Assembly (NCBI RefSeq): GCF_910596095.1
Contig: NC_056554.1
Coordinates: 8,166,001 to 8,230,000, forward strand
DNA: 64,000 nucleotides
From: Thunnus maccoyii
Lineage: Eukaryota > Chordata > Actinopteri > Scombriformes > Scombridae
Direction of reading: 5' to 3'
The position numbers and the translations under genes are program-made. The notes under the pieces are model-generated. The model saw only the letters and a program-made list of their open reading frames with translations, was not told the DNA's origin and made no database searches. Below, in pieces: positions 37,311 through 50,000 of the stretch. Each line of letters starts with the position of its first letter. The first letter of the stretch is position 1.

Positions 37311-40300
37311 ATATAAGTAACACAGGTAAGAGCGAAGGCACTTATACAGTAGCTGTGGACACACCCACAATTAGAGAGCTGAGAGTGTGTGAATCTCTCT
37401 TTTTTTTTTTTTTTACCTTTCCTACAGGTCCCCCTTTTTTCTCTTTGTAAACAGTCTTTTGAAAATCATACAAAAAATGAAAATAAAAATCCTCTCTTCG
37501 TCTTTCTCCTGGAGTGTGTAACCATCTCTGTGTCCCTCCACCCTGCCCCTCCTCCCTCTCTGGTTGAAACCTTTAGGGGGACCGCTGTGACACAGAGGAA
37601 AACTAGATAAGTTTTCCATCAACGGACTGCCACAATAGTAAGAACACACACAGCTGTACCTCATACATGCATGCATGGAGACGCACACACACACATAGTC
37701 ACATAAAGGCATGAACGCACACAAAATCACAGAAAAAATAATATTCTAGGCCTCGACTGCCAATTGAAACACACTACAATTGAAAAAATACACTAAATTG
37801 AATTTAAGAACTCTCTCTCTCTGTCACACACACACATATAAACACACATACACACACACACTTAGTGTGCCTGGGTTTTCCATTTGTGGCTGCAGGAGGA
37901 AGGGCAGGGTCGGGTCAGAAGATATTGTGGGTTTGGGTCAACTGTGTGTGTGGCACATGATGGGTATATTCTGGGGAACGCCTGGCTCTGCTTCTTCTCT
38001 TCCTTGTCTTCAACGGAGGAAGTCAGCTTAGCAACCAACTTCCAGCGGGTAAAGAAATCCTTTTAATAGAGTCTTTCTTACAGATTATTTGTTGGATTTT
38101 TTTGCAGCAGTTACTGTGACATGGTAAGAAAGGGCAGACATTGCCACATCTGACCACTGATGACTGTCCCCGTCTCTCCCCATATGTTTTAGTTCTTTAA
38201 AAGCATTGCAAAGACCCAAAATTGGTTTGCTTTGTTCACTTTTGGTGGGTTTCCATGAGAATCTGGGTTTCAGGGTGAATGAATAAATGTCTTATTTGCT
38301 GGATCAGCAACTCCAGTCATCAGAAGGAGGGGGCGGGGGGGTCTCCAATTGAATTTCCTCTCCTGAGGTTACTTTAATGCTTTTGGTTTTTCAATGAGCC
38401 TTTTCTTGTCCTCCCGGAGAGTTGTGGTCCTGCAAAACCCACATAGACTCTAAAGCCCACTGATACTGGGCTATTTATATAAATAAATGACTTTACTTTA
38501 GGAACCTATCAATGTCTTGCAAAGAGATTTAATGCGATGAACTCACTAAATGATAAAAACACAGTCAATTATCAGTAGCTGGAGGTGATCCGGTGCATGT
38601 GATGCAAACACTAATTTTGTTTAACTTACTAATCTTTGGATCCTGGATGCATCTTTGTGCAGTCATCACTGCTGTTTCACTGTATGGTTTTTTTGCCACA
38701 GACTCTGAAATGCAGACTGCAGATACAAATGGCTTTATGAAATGACAAAAATTTAACCCTCCAAACAATTTTAGAGGATCAGTACTGTATTCAGTCAGAT
38801 TTGAGCAGGAAAAACAAGGACTTCTTTAATTCTTTCAAGCTTATTTGTCCACTACAAAAGCTCAGCTTTCCAAATCATTTCTGTCTTTATTTGAGTCCTA
38901 AAACCTTATTTTCTTGTGCAAAAAGTCTGCCAGAGCAGTGAGAACATTTCAAACTATTTCCAAAAGAATTCAACTAGAATCTTCTGGAAATAAATGTCTG
39001 TATCTTAAAGAAAGAATAAGACTCAAGGATCAAGAATAATGAAACTTAACTTTAGAAATAAAACTAGTTGATTTTTGCACTGGAAACAGGTTGAAAATAT
39101 TCTCACTACACTGGCAGATATTTTCACTAGTTTTAAAAAAGTCCTACTTTCACTGTAACACTGATTTACAGTCAGTGTCGTCCAAGATTTTACAAGTATA
39201 CTGAAGTCTTTGGTCAAAGTTGCCCCTCCATCTGTAAATCATTTTTAAGAAGCATGACAATTCTGTAAAAATTTTACATATACATATCAAGGAGTTCCTT
39301 TTCATGAAACTCATAAAATATAATCTCTTTTTTCTACTCTACCAAGTGGGAAAATTTCCTAATTAAACTTTCAAATTTATCAAATCTGTGTCTAGAAAAT
39401 ATTGTTACTTGTCTTTGACAACCCACTATGTACAGTATAACTTTAAATTATAACATGTAACAATAGCCTGAACATGAACCTGCGTCCTCAGTGGCAGCTA
39501 CGGCCCTGATTACACACACAAAAAAAGACCTGATAAGAAACTGACGGAAAGAAAACATTTACCCTTTACATGGATGGTTTAATTTTAAGGCTGAATTATT
39601 AAATGCTTGTAGAATCTTAGTTACAGAAGAAAAATTTGACATTAAAATTCTGTTTTTCAGATGAAGATGAAGATGTGAATTTTTGTAAACACACAATTGT
39701 TCTGACAGTAGAGACAGCAATAATTAGCAATAATTATACATCATTTTAACATTTTAGTAAGATATTTACAAATGCAGGATAGATGCTGTGGTGGACTATG
39801 GCTTTCACTGTCGCATACACACACACACACACACACACACATATTCTCTCTCTCTCTTTCTCTCACACACACCTAAGGAAAACACAATTATCATCTTATG
39901 GCCCCTCTACCCCAAACATTCCCAATCTAGTTATGTCAATGGAAAACGGAATGTGTGACACCATCACCTAAACCCCCACCTACACACACACACAAACACA
40001 CAAAACTATTAGTGTATTGACTGTGAATTTGCACGGACGGCCGCAGTGTGTGTTTCTTCTGATTCCATGCCAACCAGAGAGAGAGAGACAGAGAGAGAGA
40101 CTATTCATCTGAATGGCCACCAGCCCCTCGTCAGATGGGACAGACGTGAATGAACTTTGTTAAACTGGCGACTCTCTTATACTTAAAATGCACACACACA
40201 CACACAGATACACACAGACACACACATTTCTCCAGTGTGACTCAGCGGGGTGACTGATGTTTGTATCGCTCAGTGGCCCCGTCATTCTCGGCTGCCTTGG

Positions 40301-41846
40301 AAACCGTGGCGTCTTGAATAACTATAATATCATTAATGTGTCCGCTTCCACTTCTGCCCTGTTATTTTAACATCAGTGTGTATGTGTGTGTATTTCTACG
40401 TGTGTGTGTGTGTTTGTGAGACTATATGATGTGTATGTGTGTGTAAAACTGAATGTATGTTACTATGGTGTATGTGTGTGTAGTAGCGTATGAGATGTGT
40501 ATATTCATATACTTGTGTCTGTTATGTGAAGTACTCTATGTGTGTGTATCATTATGTCTGAAAGGATATTGTGTGTGTAAGATAAATTATGTGTGTGTTA
40601 TTTTGTGCTCTATGACAATATAAGGAGAGGATTAGGCAAAGTTTTCCTGTTTCTAAGATGATGTTTCAGTCCAGTTGACCCATTTACCCCATATATAAAC
40701 ACATACATGAAGCATGGACACGTGCATGCATGCAGGCACACACACACCCACACCCCCACACACACACACGCACACACACGTCCCTTTGTTAAAATGAATC
40801 AATTAACACATTTGGTTGTTTTTGTTTTGTGTGTACGTGATCATCTAAAGTCTTTAAAATGCTTCGGATAATAAGACGTCTTCATCTGACACACTCACAA
40901 CCGCACGGGTAGAACATTTAACTAATTTAGATTGACAGGAAAGTGGAGTTGATACTCACTGAAGCTCAAGGTGTGCACTTATGTGGACACACACTCAATA
41001 CACACACACACACACACACAAACAGAGGAGTGGAAATATTAAGAAAGAGCCGGCATTGTCTCCATCAATTACCAGAATAAAGCCTCGGAATGTGTTCCTG
41101 TGAACTCATTTGACAGTCTGCACGCTGAGGAAACCTGAAACCACTAGTTTCTTATTCACATTTCACATAATATAAATCCATAAACTGCATTAAACTGCAT
41201 TTTCATTGTATTAAAATAGAAAAAAAAAACACGATCAGGGCAGAAGCTCGCATAGTGTGATTATAAGATTGATTAAAGTAGATGCAAGAGAAAATAATAC
41301 CCACATCTATGGAGTAATAGAAGACGCAGAAGGGAGATCAGTCTCTGATTCTGTATTTGGTAAAAAGGGAACTAAAGGACACTATAAAAACCAAAAACCA
41401 AAGATACAACCATCCAGTATACGGACGTTGATACTGTTCCAGTAAGCAAGCCAACAGCAATCATAATAGAACGATATAATGACTTAAAATCACAAAAACA
41501 ACCATGAACAGAATAGTAAAGAAAAGAGTAATAATATTTATTTGCCTGTTGACGACGCTACAAACAGAAAGATGGACTGATGGACTGAAGCAACAGGGCA
41601 TATTTAAGAAAATAAAAAAAATACAAAAAATCTCTCTATTGAAAAGTCTAACATGTATGACAAGAGAATAATAGGAGAAAATTTCAGAAAAACACAAAAA
41701 AGATGATCAAATGAGGATGAATGAATAAGAAAATGAACAGTCTATGAAATCTTGTTTCTGGAGAAACCAAAACACTCGCTCGGAGCAGAATTTTAACCAA
41801 ACAAACCCAGAGAGGAGTAAAACCTCCTGTCTCTCTGCGACAGCTC
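37311..41846. other. gpha2-majin intergenic region, microsatellite-rich, no gene
   Basis: CA runs occur at about 37683-37695, 37826-37860, 39817-39841, 40190-40205, 40735-40775 and 41000-41021. An extended interrupted GT-rich zone lies at 40375-40600. AT-rich sequence lies at 38500-39780 and 41450-41800. No open frame resembles a known family. Confidence 0.55.
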
Positions 41847-44001
41847 TCAGAGGTCTCTGAAGAACAAGGAGAAGGGGAAGATATGGCTGCAAAGAGAAAG
41901 ACAGGTTCTAGTGGACAAACTGCACACTTGGTTAATGCTACTGTATGTCCATATGGCTGCTCTTTACTACCTTAAAAACACAACATTTGTAAGATTGTTT
42001 GGCACGTTCTTTCAAAGTGGAGTTACTTTTGATGTGCCTGGGGACATCTGGCGTCTAAGCTTGTCTCAACAGACATTGCACAGGGATATTGTGATTTCTA
42101 CTCATCAAAGTTGGATTTCCCCCAATCCATTTTAATCTTTGACAACTTTTTTTCTTGCAGATCTGCAGCACTAATCAGCTTTTGTTGCTCCTGTGTAAAA
42201 GTCAATCAAATATTCTGTAATATCAATCATCTCCACAGGTCTGACTCATATCCTTGCAGATTTCCTGATCTGCTATTATGTTAACTGTCAGTTTTGGCCC
42301 GTAGCATGCGATAGACAAACTATTTAAACATTCAGTATTTGCTGGCTACTCTAGTGGAAGTTCTCTAGTGTAGCTGCTCACTGACCACTGTGCTGTTATA
42401 CCAACCTGGCCAGTCGAGTCAGAATTCCTGGCCTCCCAGGTGACCTGGGGACAGAGTCTACATTTTCTCCCTCTTCATCGCCCTCCTCCTCTTCCTCCTC
42501 CTCCTCCTCCTCCATGTCCTCTGTTGTCCCAGGAGGCACTTCTCCTGAACTTCCCCTGAACGTGTTGACACCTGATTCTTCTTGGGGTTCAGCAAACCCT
42601 TTGGTCCCTTTCTGTAGAAGAGGATTGAGAAATTGAAATAATAGTGAAACTGAGAGGAACTTTTTACAGAAATGCAAATTTAATTTGAGTTTTTGCTAAC
42701 AACCCTGCATCCAAACAGCAATTGTCCAAAAGCTTAGCAACCGTAGCTAACTGGATACCCCATCTTGACGCGGTGTGTATGGGACTTGTAGTAAGAGCGA
42801 TATTCTGTATATACAGGAGAGATTGGGCAGTCATGTCTTTTTTACTGTCTTTCCAAAACCAAAAATTCAAGAGCAGAATAAATTAAAAAATGTTTATCTG
42901 CTGTATTGTAAGCCACTAATGTTAGCAAGTCCGGCTAACTAGCTTACCACCTATAGTAGTAGCTAGCAATTACTTCCAAGGTGAAGAATTAGCATATCAT
43001 TAGCTAACTATGTTATTATTTTACAGATTAGCCCTGTTCATAATTTACCAATCCTCTGCGTGGTAACTAGTGTAGCAACAGTCCCGAATGCTGCATCAGA
43101 GTTTGGGGTAATGTTACAAGGCACCGAGTTAGCATGACATTATGTATATCAAATGTATATTTAAGGCCGTTTTGCAGGATTCTCAATGTCACATGAGTCA
43201 GCGAAAAACATTAAAACTCAACTGGAGAGAGTAAATGTTAGTTAGCTAGGTAGGTGGCTACAGCTAATTAGATCTGCGGACAAACGCTGTCATTTAGTCT
43301 GTAAAATCAACGGTCGCTAACAAAAAATCAGAAGCCTGCTTTTGTCTACTTCTGTCTGAAATTGAGAGCCCATTGCTTAAAAAACCCACACATTTTGAGA
43401 GGTAAATCTGCTGTCTTTATTACCGTGAATTAAACTGAATGAGCTTGAATTTAAATGTACAGTATATTTGAAAACCCAATATTTTCCCAAGTCTGTTTAC
43501 TATTCTTCTGTTTTTTTGTGCAATAATCACATACCCTGAAAGATTAAGATTTCTTTATTGTCATTTCTTAGCACTCACATACATTGAAACAAAATTTGTC
43601 CCCTGCATTTGACCCATCCTTTATACTAGGAGCAGCCGCGGTGCAGTGCCTTGGGACCAACTCAAGTTCTTTTCCCATGCCTTGGTCAGGGGCACTGACA
43701 GGAGTAACCCCAACATACATGTCAAACATACATATCTTTGATGGTGGGAGGAAACCCATGCAGACACGGGGAGGACATGCAAACTCCACACAGAAAGGAC
43801 CTGGGACGGCTGGGGTTTCAACCCAGGACCTTCTTGCTGTGAGGCTCACCACTGAACCACCTTGAGATCACCACAGTGTTCAAACCTAATCCTTTTTAAA
43901 GCTTTGTAGCCTTGTTAATGGCACTTCCCTCTCAGTAAAGAAAATAAATAACTCGCTGGGCTGACATAATTAGTTTAAATCATTTTTTCCACTTGAAACA
44001 A

Positions 44002-44066
<65 letters not shown>

Positions 44067-47000
44067 GGGTGGGGGGGTGGGGGTGGGGGTGGGGGCACAG
44101 CTAGAGAAGGGAAGATAGAAAAAAAGTCAAAGTGGACAAGTATACAAAAAAAGAACAGGGTCAGATGACATGAAAGGCCATGGACAAGAAGAGCACTGGG
44201 TGGAGGGTAATTTTGGGACTTTGTTGCTAATCAAACTGAAGCACATCACCAGAAACACACACTCTTCTACATACACACAATTGCACTGAAACACGTACAC
44301 TCTCTGTCTGATGTAATGCTATTATTAACCTTAATCACACTTGTTATCCTACCTGTCTGCACTAATGTTAGCCTGGGGCTGCAATAAAGACAGAGATGCT
44401 ACGAGTGTGTGTTTATATATGTGGTAGAGAGGAAACAAGAGAGTGTTGTAAGATGGAAACTAAAAGATGAATTGTCAAGTCATTCTAAACAACGATGGGA
44501 AAATGAAATCACCTGTCTTTTTTTATTTGACATTTAAGAGTGTGACAAATCAGTTCACCAGTTAAATGTGATGAGTAAAAGATTGAACTTGATGAATGAA
44601 TAAAAAAAGAATCACCTTGTCAGTATGTCCTGGATCTTCCTTGACTTTTCCCTCTGCATGTGGATTGTCCATGTGAGCCCTGCTGTTAGAGAGAAAAATT
44701 TCTTTTGAAAGCAGTGACTGTCACATAAAACTCAAAAGCTCTATATAAGTTAAATATTCAAGCAACTTTCCTTTTTATTTTAAAATAAAGTTTTGTTACT
44801 GATTTTATAGTTATGTAGTGATCATCAGAATTAGAATATACCACATGTAGTCCTATTTATCTGGATTCTTAGACTGATTTGAGACTTAATATGTAAAAAT
44901 TACATAAAATGAACAAGGTTACTCTGTTGTAAATGAAAACTTGTTTTTTATTGGTAAAGAATGAAGGGAGAAAGACAATCCAAATCTTTGCAATTAGGTT
45001 TTCTTTCTAAATTTTGCTCCATTTCATTTATACAATTTATTCAACTTGTATGTCAAACCAGTACTATAAAACAAATCTAGCTACTGTCAGTAAGAGTGTA
45101 ACCAATTTTGGCATTATAAAATTAGATATGCACCATCTCAGATATTCAAAAGCGTTGACAGACCGAAGGCATTCAATAGACCTACAGTAGCTTAGCTTAA
45201 ATATCACTGAATTCATTTACTGAAACAAATACACACCAATGTGGCATTGACAAAGACACTGATGTTGCAGTCACTATATAAAAATACACATAATATCCCT
45301 TACCTTATTACAAGTATATAAGGTAATGACAATTTCAATTCTTTTGCCAAAGTCTGAGTCAAATACACCACAAAAAGTGCGACAAGCGTCATGGCTGCAG
45401 ATAAGAATGAGACAAGGGTCTGCATTAAAGGAGCCCTGCCTTAAAGGGGCCATATTATGAAAAACTTTTTCAGTGCTTGTGTATATGTATTTGGGTCTCT
45501 GATGTGGCTACTAACATATAAAATGTAAAATAAGATCACCCAGTCAGTTTGGTGTGGGTTGGCCTGCTCTGTTTCAACAAGCCATTCAGATTTGATGCCC
45601 CTTCTTATGTCACATGGGGGCGAAGCTAGGCTAAACTAAGCTAAGGTGAAAAATTTGTACATTGCGGGGCTGGACCAGGGGACCAAGCCGCTGCTTGCCG
45701 ACAGACGGGGAGGCCGGGAAGCAGAGTCCTGCGGCGCTGCTGCTGTTGTCTTGTCCTCTGGAGGAATAAACACCAGATTCTGCTCTGATCTGGAGCAGTT
45801 TACCGGCGGGAGGAGTTTTTTTAAAAAAAAAACTTTTGGGATTAAGTGGATTTATCTTCTCAACCTAGCCAGAGCTAACACCGGAGTTACACACCACCTC
45901 AGCTGCTGTCATCAGTAATAAACATCTTAAATTCCGGTGAGTTTATATAATTTATATAATTTTAAGTTACACAGTATATAGATATCTATATGTATAAACA
46001 ATAACGTTGCTACCTTAATTATGCCTTAGGTGACATTATTTTGAGTGTGGATGGAGCAGCTACAATGTTAGCAAGTTGTTTGCTTGTCGTCTTCCAATTT
46101 GTCCTGAATTCAAGCTTTTTACAAATTAACATCACAATGTAGTTATTTCAGCATCCTTTTGATCCGTTTATTGCAATTAAAATCACAGCAAAATCTAAGT
46201 TTATTTACACTCAAACTGGCCATTCTGAACAGGGCTGTTTAGACAGGATGAGAAGGCAGCTGTGGTGCTTGATCCTTGTTGTATTTTGACCAAAGCATGT
46301 CAGATACATTTTATTAAGACCCCAGGGAACTGTGTTAACTTGTGGAAAAGGGGCATAATATGGCCCCTTTAAAGTAGAAAACATGGGAGGTGAAAGAGAA
46401 AGTGAACGAAGGACCTGAGCATACAGTTTGAGTTTACCATCATTAAAATATGCCAGACGTATATTTAAAATAATATTCTGCCTTTACATTTTGTCATTAA
46501 CTGCACTACAGTCAATGACATTAAAGATGTATGGAAACAAAGAAAGTGCTGATGAGCAGAAAGTTGTCTATTTTTGTTAGTTCAACGTCCACACTTGTTC
46601 TTTGAAACTCAACTCAAACCCTAGAAACTTTTCTGTTCCCATTTTTCCAGCAGGTTTAACACAAAAACAAACCAGCTGTCTCTCCAGGGCATCATGTAGA
46701 CACTAATACACAGTCACACACACACACACACACACAGATGAATGCCATCAATGATTCAGCAGTCTGTGGGAAGCTTCTAAGATTAGAAAGGACACTGCTG
46801 TCAGTGTGCACTGTATGCTTGATATATTTTTAAAAACACGTACAGTTAATTGTTTTTCTACAGCATGTGTATTCTTGTGTTTATGTGCGGTACCTTTATT
46901 AAGTATGTGTAAGTGTGATGGTCAGTGTGGTGAATGTAATGCAATGAGAGTTGCTCAATGAAACTTGTTTTCCTGTGAACTGATAATGATGCTTGAGGCC

Positions 47001-50000
47001 CTGCTGTTTGCAGGATGTTTACACAGTTTGTGCATCTGAGTGTGTTCCTCACGTTGAAACAACAGAGACAATTCTGTTTATATAAGTTAAATACAAGCTA
47101 ATTGGAGGACAAAACCTTGTTTGTGTGTGTGTGGGGGTGCATTTTAAATAATCATTTAAGCCCCACTGATCTGACTGTCAGAGTGATTGAGGTGGCGCCC
47201 GTTCGCCTCTTGTCTGTTTCATAACTGCGAGATTCACTGGAGCGTATGAGTGTGTGTGTTCTTGTAAGACAAGATGTTGTCAGGATGGATGTCTATGAAT
47301 GGGAAAACTTATCTTCACCTCTACAATACGTGCATACAAGTGTGTGCAAACGTGAGTGATCCTAGCGTGAACAAGTGATGCTTTTAATAGCAATAAAGAC
47401 CATAAGGAATGAAGCTTTACAAATCAATTCAACCATCCTTAACTTTGTCAGTATAAACATGGTTGTTACTGCTCATTGTTTTAAAAAAAAAAAAAACTGA
47501 CAATAATGCCTGTTTCACAGTCTTTTCATTAAGGCAGTGATGATACAAAGACACAGTTTTTTGTCATTCTTATATCACACATAGCTGAGAGAGAGGGGCT
47601 TTTTGTGTCCTCCTCTTTCCTTACCTTCAGCCTGTCCAGTTAGCAACCTCACACTTTTGTTGAATGTTGCATTTTTAGAGTACAAAGTAAGCAATATGGA
47701 TAAAATGCTAAATAGTGTAATATGGTATCGTAATATTGATATATAGCATGCTATTGTACATTTTCTGGAAAAGTCGATGTAAAACTGATAAAATAACAAG
47801 ATGAAAACATCTGTTTTTGAAGTTTTAATTTTTAAGAAAAATCACACAAAAATCTAAAATTGTCATGAAGCAGTCCTGCTCAGTGATTTGCAACTGTGCC
47901 CACAATGACCTAATAGACACAGAGATATTCAAATGATAGCTACAAGAGTATAAACAGGCAAAATCTCTGACAGTAGACAAATTTATATCACCCAACCCCA
48001 GATGAGAGAATAAGAATAACTCAGTTTAACTCATAACTGATTCAACTACCATAAGCATTGTGTTTTGATAACATATTTATGGATAGCCACCATATAGACA
48101 GACACACACTTGAAAACACAGACACAAACTAGGAGCCAGTGTGTTTTTGTATTAGCACAGGATGGATGTTTTGGAGCAAACGTGACGGTATTGTCATCCT
48201 GTAGCCCTGAAACTTTAATAAGGTTTTTGTTGAAATATATATAAACTTCTTAACTTACTTACTAAAATTTAGTTCAGTTTCATGGAACATTGTAAGAACC
48301 ACAAATTTGTGTTTACTTACAGTCAAATGTGATAAACACAGACTAAATGTAGCTGAAGGCCACAGTAATACAGCAGACACTCACCCAAAAGTGGAACCCT
48401 TGCTCCCAGCCTCCATGTCCTTCATTAAGTCCTTTATTATAGCGTCCTCTAGTGGTGAATCTCTCCTACAGCGCTTTGACTGTGGCTGAGAAACAGATGG
48501 GACATGCTGCACTTCCTCTTTCTCCTAAAAAACATAAACTATGGTCATTATTTTGTGCTTCAACATGCATTCATACATAGGGGACATATACAGTACAGTG
48601 TATACAAGCTGTAGCTAAATATTAGGCACATCATACAATATGATGTACGAAACAATTTGATATGAAAACATAAACTATCCTGCCTGTATTCTCACTTAGT
48701 TTAATATGTATGCGTTATAATAGAAGATCAACTCACTGGGCTCAACTGATTCTCTGCTTGCTTTCCTGGAACAAGATAAATAAAACCACGTGAGACATCA
48801 TCATGCCTGAACAGTATCTTATGTGAAGGGTCCTTTATGGCTGACCAGCACATCAGGCCTATGGAGCGTAAAATGCCCCAATACATAGCTTGATCTGTGT
48901 TCATAGAACTAACATGTTGATCTGTGACCTTCAATGAGACAGTATGTGTCAGTGTTCACAATTTCCTGTGACCACAACTTCATCTAAACATGTTTTCTTT
49001 TAGTGATTTGAGACAATAATCCATGCTTTTATCTCCTCTCACCTGTATTTTGGAGTCAGTCAGACCACCCTGTTGCACCTTCAACGGGTGCAAAATGCAG
49101 CCGCACGTCTGCTGACTAAATCTAAAAAATTGTGCCATATTACTCTGATGTTAATGTCACTGCACTGGTTACCAGTGAAATTAGGACTTGATTTTAAAAT
49201 TTTACTGTTCGTTCTTAAAGCTGTAAACGGGCTAGCTCCAACATATATCAGAGCTCCTCCCAGAGCTCTGAGGTCATCTGATAAGATGCTACTTTCAATT
49301 CCAAACAGTCGTTTGAGGTGTAAAGGTGACCATGCTTTTTCTGTGGCAGAGCCCAATTTGTGGAACAGCCTCCTTCTGCATGTTCGATCAGCTCCCACCA
49401 TCAAATGTTTTAAATCAAGGCTAAATACCAACTTGTATTCTTCAGCTTTCTAGGTGTGTTTATGTGTTTTTGTCATTGTCTGTGTGTCATTCGTAACTGC
49501 TCTTTACATTTTATTTTCTCTTTGTGTAAAGCACTTTGGTCAACCACTGGTTGTTTTTAAACTGTGCCATATAAACTGACTTGACTCAAACAAGCACACT
49601 GAGTGAATAATGAACGGGTGCTGTACTGAGTGTACTGTGCTGTGTTAGCACATGTGCACTCATCCTCACCATCCTGCATGTTTTTCTCCAGGTAGAGGAG
49701 AAGAATAAACGGGTAGGCTCTCTGCTTTCCCTCACTGTGTTTGCACATCACCATAGACATTCCCTCCCACCGCTTCTTATCTGGTAGCCACAGTTAACAA
49801 AAAATAGTGAATACAGTGTACTGGTAGTCTAGTACATTTGAAAGTAGGTTATCAGTAGCTGTATTACTTGAGTGGTATTTAGTATTATAGTGATTCTAAG
49901 ATACTGTATAGAGGCGTTACGTCCATCTGGATGACTTAGTGGACAGGAGACAAAGGTGAGATGTGTAAATACTGTTGTGTAAGGCTGGAAGTGTGATGAA

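Noticed and set aside
41707-41892. 61-codon minus-strand frame over the last majin exon
   Set aside because: It is in the wrong phase. The phase set by the upstream exon gives the 13-codon anchor peptide ending at 41847.
43568-43865. Opposed 93-94-codon frames
   Set aside because: Both cover a common interspersed fish repeat.
45646-45918. 90-codon plus-strand frame as a possible gene
   Set aside because: It lies wholly inside the TTAA-flanked element 45445-46368 and shows no transposase or host-protein similarity I recognise.
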